DNA from: Phycisphaerae bacterium
GTDB lineage: Bacteria > Planctomycetota > Phycisphaerae > Phycisphaerales > UBA1924
Assembly (NCBI GenBank): GCA_030432905.1
Contig: JAUILU010000002.1
Location: 589,453-653,452, forward strand
DNA length: 64,000 nucleotides
Reading direction: 5' to 3'
Positions 37,590 through 49,457 of the stretch are shown one piece after another. The position numbers and the translations under genes were made by a program. How positions within the stretch are numbered: position 1 is the first letter of the stretch; the number at the start of each line of letters is the position of its first letter. The notes under the pieces are model-generated. The model had not been told where the DNA came from. It did not search any database and was given only the letters and a program-made list of their open reading frames with translations.

Positions 37590-38456
37590 TTACGCGGCGT
37601 CCCGGTTGCGTGAACTCTTGCTCGACAGGTAGTCAGCGATGCTCAGCAGCAGGATCGACCTGTCCATCGGAATCGGCAGGATCCCGCTGATCTCGACCTC
37701 GCCGACCTGCTTGAGCGTCTGGCCCGCGGATTTACCCGAGAGCACCATCGCTGGTGCGTTGTTGTCGTTCTCGCGCATCCACGAGACAACATCAACACCG
37801 CTGCCGTCGGGCAGATCCAGATTCACGAGCACCATGTCGAACGACTTGCTCTGCATCAGTTTCTTGGCCTGCTCGACGGATTCTACCGAGCTGTACTTGA
37901 TCCGCGTGTCGGCGAGGTGCGCAATCACCTGCTCGCGCTGCGATTTCGAATCCTCGACGTGCAGCAGGCTCCCGCTCAGAAGCTCCGGGTTGCTGTACTC
38001 GTCCCGGCCCTTGGTGATCTCGTTCCTTGGCACGACGCGCGACATATCGATCGCCTCGTCGAACTCGATGCCGAGCTCGTGGACGATGCCTTTCCAGTGC
38101 GTGCAGCGCCTGATCGTGCCCCTGACCACAAGGTCGGCATACCCAACCGCGCGCAGCGGGATGGTGATCCTGCAGGGCGTTTCCGGGTAGAAAAACGACG
38201 AGTGCAGGAGCGAGATCCCATTCGTAGATATGTTCCTGCCAGCGAGCCGGATCTTGTTGCGGTAGTAGCCGTTCTCTTCAAGCTCGAACTCGACGATCAC
38301 GTTTTTCAGCGACCACCTCATCGATGAGCGGATCTCTTCAAACTTCTTGTTTCCCCGCGCGTTGAGCTCTTTCAGGATCTCAGAGAGCTGCTTGCCGGAC
38401 CCTACCGTGCTGCGCTGGGCCGCGGGCTGCAAGATGGCTTTCTGTTTCGGGTTCAT
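37590..38456 (-). CDS. PilZ domain fused to a pseudo-receiver domain
   Basis: A 288-residue two-domain protein. The PilZ domain (about 45-150) keeps the c-di-GMP-binding signature: Arg70-x3-Arg74 followed by Asn75-x-Ser77-x2-Gly80 (RLAGRNISTNG). The C-terminal receiver (about 163-280) keeps the acidic pair (Glu168, Asp169) and Ser240 but has Asn212 where the phosphoacceptor aspartate should be (MVLVNLDLPDGSG), and Ile262 where the conserved lysine should be (ILPIPMD). It should therefore bind c-di-GMP but not be phosphorylated. The ATG at 38456 is preferred; a GTG at 38492 would add 12 residues. Separated by 224 bp from the sensor-like gene downstream. Confidence 0.82.
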   Translation of the reverse strand: MNPKQKAILQPAAQRSTVGSGKQLSEILKELNARGNKKFEEIRSSMRWSLKNVIVEFELEENGYYRNKIRLAGRNISTNGISLLHSSFFYPETPCRITIPLRAVGYADLVVRGTIRRCTHWKGIVHELGIEFDEAIDMSRVVPRNEITKGRDEYSNPELLSGSLLHVEDSKSQREQVIAHLADTRIKYSSVESVEQAKKLMQSKSFDMVLVNLDLPDGSGVDVVSWMRENDNNAPAMVLSGKSAGQTLKQVGEVEISGILPIPMDRSILLLSIADYLSSKSSRNRDAA

Positions 38457-38589
38457 CTGCGTCGCCGCTCCGTGGGTGGTTCCTAGCCACACCCTCGGCC
38501 GTCAGAGCGCACAACTACAGCGGATTCGCACACACTCGGTTCAGTGATCGAATATTCGGACGGCCCAGCCCGCGCCGGAAGCGCAACGC

Positions 38590-41241
<2,652 letters not shown>

Positions 41242-41389
41242 TCAAGCTGGGCCGAGTGGACGCCTGATTCCACCTGAATTCCCGGTCGGAGCCACTATCG
41301 AATGGGTCCGGTTCGGGCCGCGAAATGATAGGGAGCAACGCCCAGAAAGTCCGGCAAAACCGGCCCCGCGAAGCACAGAAAATGCAGCG

Positions 41390-41420
41390 AAAAACCGCCC
41401 CCAGAGCCAGCCAGGGGCGG
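41390..41420 (-). terminator. Intrinsic terminator after the L,D-transpeptidase gene
   Basis: On the minus strand CCGCCCCTGG pairs with CTGGGGGCGG (10 bp, two G-U wobbles) across a CTGGCT loop, followed by TTTTTCG. It separates the L,D-transpeptidase gene from gyrB. The surrounding 41203-41473 gap otherwise holds no ORF. Confidence 0.8.
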
Positions 41421-41473
41421 TCGTTTGAGTTGGTGTGAATCGGGCGTTCGTGGTGCCTGTTTCGGCCTAGAAA

Positions 41474-42718
41474 CTAGGGCTGAACGATGACCTGGCTGAC
41501 CTGCTCGACGAGCATCTCGTAGACGACCTCGACCGCGTCATCGTTGAGCCTAATGCAGCCCATCGAGGCATCGGTGCCGATGGAATCAGGGTCGATCGTG
41601 CCGTGGATGCCGTAGCCCTCGTGGACCGCCGCGTTGCCGACGCCCTCGATGCCGACCCAGCGTTCGCCGATCGGGTTCTTTGGGTCGTCCGCCGCGAAGT
41701 GCTCGCCGGTGCGGGGGTTCCGCCAGACCGGGTTGATCAGCTTCGAGTTGTTCCGCACCACGAACTCACCGATCGGTGTCGAGTTGTCAGCGCCAAGCCC
41801 GACCGGGTACGAGCAGATGAACGTCCACTGGTCCTCGGAGCCGGGAGGCCCCGCGTACAGATCGATCCGGTAGTCGCTCTTGGTCACGATCGCGTGGATC
41901 GGCCCGCGCACGAGCTTGATCTTCTGGCCGACCCGGATGCGCGACGGGTCCGAGATCCGGTTGATCCGCTGGATGAGCCTCCAGTCAACGGTCAGCCCCT
42001 GCGTCCGTGTGATCCGCGCCAGCGAGTTGCCGGGCTGGATCTCGTACACCTCGCTGAGCGCATCGCCCGGGTACACAGTGCTCCCGAAGAACAGCTCGTT
42101 GTTCACGGTCGTCAGATCTTCGCGGATCCGGCGTTTGTCCGCCTCGGTCGCTTCCGACGAACGCAGGGCGTCGTTCAAGACCGCCCTTGCCGAGACGAGC
42201 TCGCCCCGGTTGAGGTGCCCGGTCGCCTGTTCGAGCAGGTCGGCGATGTGAGCCGCGGGCTCGAAGCTGTCCATCGGCGGCTGGTCGTAAGCCGGCTCGT
42301 ACAGATCATCGCGCGAGGCGGTGTCCTGCTGGCGGGTTTGCTGGCTGGACTGCTGCCGGTTCTGGGTCGGGTCGTTGATCTCGGTGTACGAGGGCACCTG
42401 CGTGGCCCGCTGGTTGCCTTGCTGCGTTTCGATCTCGTTGATCAGGTCCGGGATCTTGATCGGCTTCGTATCGCGTTCTTCGAGCCTGTTCGTTGGCGTG
42501 TCGATCGCGGCGAGCGAGCCGCCGTTGGTGGGATCGGAGATCGCGTGCTCGCCGTCGGCGCCCTGCGTCTCGCCTGAGCCGCCGCCCAGGATCCACCAGA
42601 GACCGACCAAGCCGAGCAGAACCGCGGGCACGACAAACACCGCCTTGGGCGGGCCCTTGCGCCGACGCCTGCGGGAACTGCGTGAACCAAACGATCTGCT
42701 CTGCGATGGAAGCGACAT
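41474..42718 (-). CDS. L,D-transpeptidase with LysM domain
   Basis: A 414-residue envelope enzyme. A basic N-terminus (SSRRRRRKGPP) precedes a membrane anchor (AVFVVPAVLLGLVGLWWILGG). A Gln/Thr/Asp-rich linker, a helical repeat (TGHLNRGELVSARAVLNDALRSSEATEADKRRIREDL) and a LysM domain (YEIQPGNSLARITRTQGLTVDWRLIQRINRISDPSRIRVGQKIKLV) follow. The YkuD catalytic domain has IHGTIDPDSIG...SMGCIRL with the nucleophilic cysteine near residue 389; the usual SHGC is SMGC. It probably makes 3-3 peptidoglycan cross-links or anchors proteins. AGGAGG lies 8 nt before the ATG. It follows the cyclo-ligase gene and ends in a terminator. Confidence 0.9.
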   Translation of the reverse strand: MSLPSQSRSFGSRSSRRRRRKGPPKAVFVVPAVLLGLVGLWWILGGGSGETQGADGEHAISDPTNGGSLAAIDTPTNRLEERDTKPIKIPDLINEIETQQGNQRATQVPSYTEINDPTQNRQQSSQQTRQQDTASRDDLYEPAYDQPPMDSFEPAAHIADLLEQATGHLNRGELVSARAVLNDALRSSEATEADKRRIREDLTTVNNELFFGSTVYPGDALSEVYEIQPGNSLARITRTQGLTVDWRLIQRINRISDPSRIRVGQKIKLVRGPIHAIVTKSDYRIDLYAGPPGSEDQWTFICSYPVGLGADNSTPIGEFVVRNNSKLINPVWRNPRTGEHFAADDPKNPIGERWVGIEGVGNAAVHEGYGIHGTIDPDSIGTDASMGCIRLNDDAVEVVYEMLVEQVSQVIVQP

Positions 42719-42760
42719 GCCCCGATTCCTCCTGAATCCAACGGCCGGCCAAACTTCGGC

Positions 42761-43333
42761 TTAGACCAGCCCATCCTCCGTAACGACCGCATCGACACTC
42801 CGGTCGTGCGGCTCAGTCGGGATCTCATCCACGATCTGACACGAGAGTACCAGACCAACCGTCCTCGTCGTGGATCCTAGCCGAGAAAGAAACCGATCAT
42901 AGAAGCCGCCGCCCCGCCCAAGACGGGCTCTGCAAGCACTAAATGCCAGACCTGGCACGACCAACAGCCCGATGTCCTCGATCGCCAGTTCCGGGGCATC
43001 CGGTCCGGGCTCGCGCAATCCGTGCCTCGTTTCCACAAGCTGTCCACGCTCACCCGTCAGAACCGCGGGCGTCATGGACCTATTTGCCCAGTCAACCCGC
43101 GGCGCCGCGACCGTCACACCCCGCGCCCGCCAGAGCGCGATCGCGCCCGCCGGGTCCGCCTCGCCCGGCATCGCAAGGTAAGCCATCACCGTTCCCGGGC
43201 TCGGGTAGCAATCGAGCAAATGGCCGCACGCCAGCGCCGATCGCCTGCGGATCTCGTCCTGCCCGAGGTCAGCCAGCCTCTTGCCAACTTCCTGCCTGAG
43301 CCTCGCCTTCGGGTTGTCGTTCGAGCATGCCAT
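42761..43333 (-). CDS. 5-formyltetrahydrofolate cyclo-ligase
   Basis: A 190-residue ATP-dependent enzyme converting 5-formyl-THF to 5,10-methenyl-THF in folate recycling. The N-terminal KARLRQEVGKRL, the ATP-binding TVMAYLAMPGEAD and the C-terminal signature LLVVPGLAFSACRARLGRGGGFYDRFLSRL identify the family. The start overlaps the rarA stop by one base (TGATG), implying coupling. Another folate gene, folP, is 18 kb away. Confidence 0.93.
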   Translation of the reverse strand: MACSNDNPKARLRQEVGKRLADLGQDEIRRRSALACGHLLDCYPSPGTVMAYLAMPGEADPAGAIALWRARGVTVAAPRVDWANRSMTPAVLTGERGQLVETRHGLREPGPDAPELAIEDIGLLVVPGLAFSACRARLGRGGGFYDRFLSRLGSTTRTVGLVLSCQIVDEIPTEPHDRSVDAVVTEDGLV

Positions 43334-44703
43334 CAGCGCGAGCCGTCCCTCTTTGCCTGCCGAAGCTTCTTGATCTCTTCGAGCCGTTCCCGGTGGACCT
43401 TCTCGTATCCCCGGTCGATGGGCTCGTAGTACGTTTTCTCGACGCCCAGATAGTCCTGCCCGGTCACGCTGTCGGATTCGTTGTGGCTGTACTGGTACCG
43501 TTCGTCCGCGTTGGCTTTGCGTCGGTCGCGCATTTTGACGCCCTCGCCCGTGTCGCCCGCGATGGGAGACGTGTTCGGGTCGCGCAGGTGGATCGGTACA
43601 GGGATGGTCCGGCCCTCGCGCACGTCGTGCTGCGCCGCGTTGATCGCCATGTACGCGGCGTTGCTCTTTGGCGCCAGCGCCAGGTACGTCGCGAGCTGAC
43701 CGAGCGTGATGCGCGCCTCGGGCATGCCGATGCGTTCGATGAGCGTCCAGGCGCTTGCAGCCAGGGTGATCGCGTTGGGGTCGGCGTTTCCGATGTCCTC
43801 GCTGGCGAGGATGCCAAGCCTTCGCGCGATGAACCTCGGGTCCTCGCCGCCCTCGAGCATGCGCGCGATCCAGTAGACCGCCGCGTCCGGGTCGGAGCCC
43901 CGGATGGATTTGATCATCGCCGATGCCGAGTCGTAGTGCTCATCATCCGCGTACACCGCGGCCTTCTGCTGGATCGATTCCTCGGCGACCTCCCGATCGA
44001 TCACGACCGGCGTATTCGTCGTATCGCTGCTCAGGATCGCGACCTCAAGCGCCGTGAGCGCCCGGCGTGCATCCCCGTCGGATTTGATCGCCCACACATC
44101 GAGCGCCTCTTCGCGGACGTCGAGGTCGAGCTTGCCGTAGCCGTTGTCCTCGTCGGTGATCGCGCGTCTGAGTACGCTCTTGATGTCGTCCTCGCTGAGC
44201 GATTCGAGCCTAAAGAGCGTGGACCTGCTGACGAGCGCCGCGTTGCACGCAAAGAGCGGGTTCTCGGTGGTCGCGCCGATGAGCGTGACGAGCCCCCGCT
44301 CGACATCGCCCAAGAGCACGTCCTGCTGCGCCTTGGTGAAGCGGTGGATCTCGTCGAGGAAGAGCATGGTCTTGCTCGAGCCCGCTTCGATCCGCCGAGC
44401 CGAGTCGTCGATGATCTCGCGGATGCGTTTGACGCCCACGCTCGCGGCGTTCTCGGCGACGAAGTTCTTCTTCGTGTGCCCGGCGATGAGCCTTGCGAGC
44501 GTGGTTTTGCCCGTGCCGGGCGGGCCGTGGAAGATCAGGCTCGTGATCGAGTCGGCGTTGAGCATCCGGCGAAGCAGCTTGCCCTCGCCCAGGATGTGCT
44601 GCTGGCCCGCGACCTCGCCGAGCATCCGGGGCCGCATGCGTACCGCGAGCGGGGCGGCTTTCTTCCGAGCTTCGGCACGCTTTGTCGCCCACAGATCAGA
44701 CAT
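43333..44703 (-). CDS. rarA: Replication-associated recombination protein A (AAA+ ATPase)
   Basis: A 456-residue RarA/MgsA ATPase that acts at stalled replication forks with SSB. The N-terminal PLAVRMRPRMLGEVAGQQHILGEGKLLRRML matches the family. Walker A is GPPGTGKT (60-67), Walker B LFLDEIHRF, sensor 1 GATTENP and sensor 2 GDARRALTALE. The C-terminal tetramerisation region has HYDSASAMIKSIRGSDPDAAVYWIARMLEGGEDPRFIARRL. No Shine-Dalgarno precedes the ATG; TAGGAT lies 6 nt upstream. The cyclo-ligase gene follows with a 1-nt overlap. Confidence 0.95.
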   Translation of the reverse strand: MSDLWATKRAEARKKAAPLAVRMRPRMLGEVAGQQHILGEGKLLRRMLNADSITSLIFHGPPGTGKTTLARLIAGHTKKNFVAENAASVGVKRIREIIDDSARRIEAGSSKTMLFLDEIHRFTKAQQDVLLGDVERGLVTLIGATTENPLFACNAALVSRSTLFRLESLSEDDIKSVLRRAITDEDNGYGKLDLDVREEALDVWAIKSDGDARRALTALEVAILSSDTTNTPVVIDREVAEESIQQKAAVYADDEHYDSASAMIKSIRGSDPDAAVYWIARMLEGGEDPRFIARRLGILASEDIGNADPNAITLAASAWTLIERIGMPEARITLGQLATYLALAPKSNAAYMAINAAQHDVREGRTIPVPIHLRDPNTSPIAGDTGEGVKMRDRRKANADERYQYSHNESDSVTGQDYLGVEKTYYEPIDRGYEKVHRERLEEIKKLRQAKRDGSR

Positions 44704-44709
44704 CGGATG

Positions 44710-44715
44710 ATCCTA
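44710..44715 (-). promoter_or_regulatory. Putative -10 element for leaderless rarA mRNA
   Basis: On the minus strand TAGGAT ends 6 nt before the rarA ATG (44703), in the 87-bp gap with the divergent plsC-like gene. Confidence 0.4.
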
Positions 44716-44779
44716 TCACCAACCGACCATCAGCCAAGCCGCCTCGCCGTGATTGGTTGAAGCCTGGATTTGTGATCGC

Positions 44780-44785
44780 TAACCT
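44780..44785 (+). promoter_or_regulatory. Putative -10 element for leaderless plsC-like mRNA
   Basis: TAACCT ends 5 nt before the GTG at 44791. No Shine-Dalgarno is present. Confidence 0.3.
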
Positions 44786-44790
44786 CATCG

Positions 44791-45531
44791 GTGCCCACCG
44801 CCGAACTGATTTTCTGGCTCGTCGCCCTAGCCGCGGCTCTCGTTCTGTTTGGATTCGCCGCCCGCGCTCTCTGCGACAACCCACGCAACGACCCGATCTA
44901 CGGCCTCGTCTACCGCGCATGCCGCGTCTACACACGCCTCATGCACAAACCAACCTACACGGGCATCGCCAACATCCCGCCCGTTGACGGCAAGCCCACA
45001 CTCTTTGTCTGCAACCACACCGCCGGCGTCGATCCCGTGCTCGTGCACCTTGCCAGCAAGCACGACACACGCTGGATGATGGCTAGCGACATGCGTGCCC
45101 CACGCTACGAAACGTTCTGGAACTGGATGCGCATCATCGACGTCGATCGCACGAACGGCGACCCCGCCTCTGCGCGCGAGGCGCTCCGCCACCTCGCACA
45201 GGGCGGCTCCGTCGGCATCTTCCCCGAAGGCGGCCTCGAACGCCCGCCGAAGCAGCTCATCACTTTCATGCCCGGCGTCGGCCTGCTGATCAAAAAATCC
45301 AAGGCCCGCGTCGTGCCCGTTTTCATCGACGACACGCCGCAGGTCGATCCCGCGTTCGCAAGCCTCTGGCACCCGAGCCAGTCGAAGGTAACGTTCTACC
45401 CGCCGATCGACTACGCAGAGTCGGGCCTCTCCGCCAAGGACATCACGCAAGACCTCTTCGATCGCTACAAAGCGTGGACGGGTTGGCCAACAAACGAGAG
45501 CCCGAGGACCCTGCTCGAAGATGTCGCCTAA
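44791..45531 (+). CDS. 1-acyl-sn-glycerol-3-phosphate acyltransferase (PlsC-like)
   Basis: A 246-residue membrane-associated acyltransferase for phosphatidic acid synthesis. An N-terminal membrane helix (LIFWLVALAAALVLFGFAARAL) precedes the PlsC domain. Motif I NHTAGVDP provides the H-x4-D catalytic pair, and motif III is IFPEGGLERPPKQL. Arg/Asp-rich MRIIDVDRTNGDPAS lies between, as in lysophosphatidate acyltransferases. The start is taken as GTG 44791. The TAA stop overlaps by 4 nt (CTAA) with the TAG of the convergent TPR-gluzincin gene. Confidence 0.87.
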   Translation: MPTAELIFWLVALAAALVLFGFAARALCDNPRNDPIYGLVYRACRVYTRLMHKPTYTGIANIPPVDGKPTLFVCNHTAGVDPVLVHLASKHDTRWMMASDMRAPRYETFWNWMRIIDVDRTNGDPASAREALRHLAQGGSVGIFPEGGLERPPKQLITFMPGVGLLIKKSKARVVPVFIDDTPQVDPAFASLWHPSQSKVTFYPPIDYAESGLSAKDITQDLFDRYKAWTGWPTNESPRTLLEDVA

Positions 45532-48500
45532 CCGCGCGCCTTGATGAGTTCGCGGATGCGTTCGAGCCGTTCCTTGTGCTGGGGCCGATCCGGTTCGAGA
45601 CGGACGAGCGCGTCGAGGTGCCGTTCCGCATCGACAAACTTCCCGGCAACGAGCGCCACCCTCGCGGCAAGCTCGCGCTGGTCCGCGTCATAGGGCGCGA
45701 TGCTCACCGCGCGCTCGGCCTTGTCGAACGCAAGCTCTTTCTCGCCCGATTCCGCGTACCGCTTGGCGAGCGAAGCCGCGTAGGCGGGGGTGTACTGCGC
45801 GCGCGCATCGAGAAACTCGAGATGATGGTTCGCCTTGGTCTGCAGCTCTGGGTCGTCCTGCTCGAGGTAGTACTTCGAGAGCAAGCGATGGGGCTCTTCC
45901 GCGACCGGCACCGCCTCGGCCCACTCTTCGAGCAGGTCCAGAGAGTCAGTCGATCTCACCCAGTCATCGGTCGAGAGCATGAGTTCAACCGCGGTCTCTG
46001 TGCCGCGCGCCTCGGTATCCGTGTGCAGCACGCCCCAGGCCTCGGCTTCTTCGAACGCCCACTCCTTGAACTCCTCAAGGAACTGCTCGCTCGTCACACC
46101 GAGCTCGCTCGGCATCGCCTCGTCCTCGGTCCGACCCTGCGCGTACGCGTCCATCAGCTTCAGCGGCGCATCGTTGCCGAACCGCTCGACCATGAACTCG
46201 TACATCCAGTGCCCCTGCGCGTACGCCTGAGTCCGATCGGTCGGCGTCTTGGGGCGCGTGAACATGATGTTGATCTGCTTCATGTCGAACAGGCCGTCGC
46301 TCTCGAGCTTGCTCGCGAGCAGCCTGCACATCCGCTCATCGCGCGGCGCATCTTCGAGGTACTGCGCTGCTGCTTCTGTGAACCAGTGGGGGAGCCTGTT
46401 CTTCGTCCTGCTCAGCGTCACCGTATGAACGTACTCGTGCGCGATGACCCGGCGCCAGTCGTAGTACCCGACTTTGTGCCCGGGGCCGGCGCGGGGCACC
46501 TCCATCGCGATCACCGGGCCGGTCGAGGCCGCGATCGTGTGAATCTGCGGCATGCCCGCGATGCGCACCGCGAACCACGCGTGGTTGGGCATCAACTCGA
46601 TTACAGTTTTCTGCGCAGGCTCGTGGTCGATCCCGCCGTCGGCTTTGCCGCAGATCCGTGCGTGCGCCAGTTCGAGCGGCCCGGTCATCTCTCGCGCCAG
46701 GATCTCATCGATGCCCGGCTTGTATCGCACAATAAAGTGCTCGCTCTCGAACGTGTCGTAGCCCACGATCTCTTCGAGCAGTTCGAGGCTGTTGTTCGCG
46801 CGCGCGTTGAACGGGTCGAGCTCCGCTACCCGGCGCAGCGCCGTCAGCGCGTTCAGGTCACGCCCCGATTGCAGCTCGAGCAGCCCGAGCAGGATCGCCG
46901 ACTCGGGCAGGTTCGGCTGGCGACGCATCGCTTCTTCGAGATACTCGGCGCTCTTGCCGTACTGGCGCCGCTCCGAGAGCGCCCAGCCCGCCAGCAGGTA
47001 CCCACGCTCTGTACCCGGGCTGATGTTGTCAAGCTCCCCGAGCAGTTCCTCGGCTCTGTCGTAGTCGAACCGCGACGCCTCCGCGGCGCTGAGCATCGCA
47101 AACAGCGCGCGGTTCTTCGCGTTGCCCACGAACGCTTCTGTTACGACCTGCACCGCGCCGTCCGAATCGCCCTGACGGATCCGCGCCTTGGCAAGCACCT
47201 CGCCCCCGAGCGCTGACCGGGGCGTGCGCCCAGAGATCGGGTCAACGTAAGGCGGGACGAGCGTCATCTCGAGTTCGTCGAGTTTCGTCGCGATCGACTC
47301 GGCGCGATCGAAATCGAACGAATCGACCGCGAGCATCCCGAGCAGCCTCCACGCCCCGGCGCACTGCGGGTTGAGCTGCAGCGTTGCCATGGCGGCCTGC
47401 TGCGCCGAGGCCCTTTCGTCCTTGTCGTACAGCAGCTCAGCTTCCGCGAGCGACGCGGGCCAGTACAGCCGATCCAGCTCACCCTTGGCGCGGGTCAGCA
47501 GGTCCATGAGCGTGCGGAAGTCGGTGCCGTCGTTGCGCTCGGGTCCGACGAGCCGTGCGCGGATGATCAGCGTGCGCACGCCGTCGGTCAGGTCTTTGGC
47601 CGACTCCGTGCGCTCGCCGATCAGTTTCTCGACCGCCTTCTGTGACTCGTCCGCCGCCTCTTCGTGCTTGCCGAGCGCCTCCAGCCCCGTCGTGCGGAGC
47701 ATGATCGCGCGGTACGAGTCATCGCCCGTCAGCAGATCAATGCCCTGTTGAATATCGCCCCGCGCGATGTACGCCTCGGCGCGGATCTCCGCTGGCACCG
47801 TTTCATTGTCGAACACCTCGTTTGTGATGTCGCCCCGGATCAGAAACGCCTGCGCTCGGCGCGTCGGCGTGTCGAGATCGTCCTTGGTCCAGAAGCCGTG
47901 GAACACGCGCAGGTCCTTCGCCTCGTCTTCCGATGTGTAAGGCGCTTCCAAGACCTGCGCCAGCGCTCTTGGCATCGCAAACTCGGGCTCGTTGTGGCCG
48001 ACACCCCGCATCTCCGGCTGCGCAACGAGCCTCGCGAGCACCGGGCTGTGCACGTCCTGTATCGGTGTGATGTCGCTGCGGTAGCGCTCGATGTCAACGT
48101 CCCAGCCCTCGGGCACTTCGCTGTCGAACGCCTTCATGTCGATCTCGGCCTCGTCGTTGAGCTTCACCTGCCAGAGCCGAACGATCACCTCGTCGCCCGT
48201 CTTGTTGAGCGTCATCGCCATCCGGGGCAACAGCACCGACGTCGAGTTCTCGTACCACAGCCGGATCTCGTCGAACTGGTCGTCCTCGAACCGCTCGGCG
48301 TTGGGGACGAGCACCAGCTGCGCACAGCCGTTGGTAAACGGGATCAGATCCTCACGGTGCTCGATGCCCTCGGTGACCTCCGCGAGTCTCGCGTCGTAGT
48401 TGGCAAGGATGTCCGTCTTCTTCTGTCCCAGCGGCAAAGGCAGCGGGCCCTCGCCGATCTTGAGCGGGTCGAATTTGGCACCGGGCGGCGCGACCTCGCG

Positions 48501-48881
48501 CTTAAGCACCAACTCTTCTTCGGGGATGCGTTCGGTCAGCCACCTGCCGTCGAAGACGAACGTCCGCCCGTCGGGTTCGCGCCGGTCGCCGATGGTGGTG
48601 GTGTCGAAGACCACGGCGAACGCTCGCGCGGTTTCGCCGTCTTCGTTGGTGATGTTGAGAAACGCGAGCGAGCCGCTGCGTTCCTGTGTGTCGCCCGCCA
48701 GCGCGTACTCTCGCTCATAGATCAGCGGCGCACTCAGGCGCTCGATGTCCTCGTCCGCTTGCTCGAGCGCATCGAGCAGTTCATCGAGCGTCTCGAACCC
48801 GCCCTTGTCGTCCTGCGCCACCGCCGCCGGCGAGCACAAGAACAGGCTGACAACAACAAGACCGGCAATCCATCGCACCAC
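45528..48881 (-). CDS. Large secreted TPR protein with a gluzincin (peptidase MA-like) domain
   Basis: A 1117-residue exported protein. The GTG at 48881 is favoured because AGGAGG lies 7 nt upstream and the product then starts with a clean signal peptide (WIAGLVVVSLFLCSPAAVAQ). The N-terminal 350 residues are unassigned. The middle is rich in TPR-like helices (AGWALSERRQYGKSAEYLEEAMRRQPNLPESAILLGLLELQSG). A metalloprotease motif HEYVH (about 815-819) with a downstream glutamate in LPHWFTEAAAQYLE fits the peptidase MA family of zinc gluzincins. More TPR-like repeats close the protein. Substrates are unknown. The longer frame from 48926 would bury the signal sequence. Confidence 0.82.
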   Translation of the reverse strand: MVRWIAGLVVVSLFLCSPAAVAQDDKGGFETLDELLDALEQADEDIERLSAPLIYEREYALAGDTQERSGSLAFLNITNEDGETARAFAVVFDTTTIGDRREPDGRTFVFDGRWLTERIPEEELVLKREVAPPGAKFDPLKIGEGPLPLPLGQKKTDILANYDARLAEVTEGIEHREDLIPFTNGCAQLVLVPNAERFEDDQFDEIRLWYENSTSVLLPRMAMTLNKTGDEVIVRLWQVKLNDEAEIDMKAFDSEVPEGWDVDIERYRSDITPIQDVHSPVLARLVAQPEMRGVGHNEPEFAMPRALAQVLEAPYTSEDEAKDLRVFHGFWTKDDLDTPTRRAQAFLIRGDITNEVFDNETVPAEIRAEAYIARGDIQQGIDLLTGDDSYRAIMLRTTGLEALGKHEEAADESQKAVEKLIGERTESAKDLTDGVRTLIIRARLVGPERNDGTDFRTLMDLLTRAKGELDRLYWPASLAEAELLYDKDERASAQQAAMATLQLNPQCAGAWRLLGMLAVDSFDFDRAESIATKLDELEMTLVPPYVDPISGRTPRSALGGEVLAKARIRQGDSDGAVQVVTEAFVGNAKNRALFAMLSAAEASRFDYDRAEELLGELDNISPGTERGYLLAGWALSERRQYGKSAEYLEEAMRRQPNLPESAILLGLLELQSGRDLNALTALRRVAELDPFNARANNSLELLEEIVGYDTFESEHFIVRYKPGIDEILAREMTGPLELAHARICGKADGGIDHEPAQKTVIELMPNHAWFAVRIAGMPQIHTIAASTGPVIAMEVPRAGPGHKVGYYDWRRVIAHEYVHTVTLSRTKNRLPHWFTEAAAQYLEDAPRDERMCRLLASKLESDGLFDMKQINIMFTRPKTPTDRTQAYAQGHWMYEFMVERFGNDAPLKLMDAYAQGRTEDEAMPSELGVTSEQFLEEFKEWAFEEAEAWGVLHTDTEARGTETAVELMLSTDDWVRSTDSLDLLEEWAEAVPVAEEPHRLLSKYYLEQDDPELQTKANHHLEFLDARAQYTPAYAASLAKRYAESGEKELAFDKAERAVSIAPYDADQRELAARVALVAGKFVDAERHLDALVRLEPDRPQHKERLERIRELIKARG

Positions 48882-48957
48882 GCGGCTTCCTCCTGCAAGA
48901 GTGAACACAACTCTACGTTGTACCATCTGCGCGCCGCGCGGGTTCCCTGACCCCGGT

Positions 48958-49452
48958 TTACCCCCAGCCCGGGGACTCAGAGGGGGCCTCGGTGTCCTCT
49001 TCGGGTCGGATTCCCTTGGATTCGAGGAAGTCGCGCAGGATCGCAGCCGCCGCGAGCGAGTCCCGTTTGGCTTTCTTTTGTTTGTGGGTCATGCCGGACC
49101 CGGCCATCCGCCAGTTCGCCTCGACGCTGGTCAGCCGCTCGTCCTGCATGTGAATAGCCCGGCCCGTCCTCAGCGCCAGCCGATCGCCGAACGACCGCAC
49201 GATCTTGGCCCTCGGGCCTTCGGAGCCGTCCATGTTCAGGGGCATCCCCATAACAAGCTCGCCCTGCTCGCGCTTGGGGTCCTCGCCGAGCTGTTCGACC
49301 GCGATCCGCGCGATGGCTTCGAGCAGCGCCGAGCCCTGGCCGTGGGCGATCTGGACATCGACCATGCCGATCGGCGTCACAATGGCCGTCGCGCTGTTGC
49401 CAAGGGCCAGCCCGGTGCGTTTGTCGCCGAGATCGATCGCTAAATACCTGAT
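48958..49452 (-). CDS. ruvX: Holliday junction resolvase-like RuvX/YqgF (start codon non-canonical or distant)
   Basis: A YqgF/RuvX protein of the RNase H-like fold, involved in 16S rRNA 5'-end processing and possibly recombination. The N-terminal strand YLAIDLGDKRTGLALG, VMGMPLNMDG, and the DERLTSVEA and RDSLAAAAILRDFLES blocks are diagnostic. Family proteins normally begin M-R-Y-L just before this strand, but here the codon is ATC (49452). No ATG, GTG or TTG exists in frame until TTG at 49545, which would add 31 non-family residues and run into the divergent gene's start. A TACCCT hexamer lies 5 nt before the ATC. I place the start at 49452 (164 residues) tentatively; family assignment is firm. 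Confidence 0.85.
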   Translation of the reverse strand: MRYLAIDLGDKRTGLALGNSATAIVTPIGMVDVQIAHGQGSALLEAIARIAVEQLGEDPKREQGELVMGMPLNMDGSEGPRAKIVRSFGDRLALRTGRAIHMQDERLTSVEANWRMAGSGMTHKQKKAKRDSLAAAAILRDFLESKGIRPEEDTEAPSESPGWG

Positions 49453-49457
49453 ACCAA

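Noticed and set aside
45474..47216. 580-codon plus-strand ORF antisense to the TPR-gluzincin gene
   Set aside because: Arg/Leu/Val-rich shadow of a real gene containing HEYVH and TPR motifs; no domain of its own.
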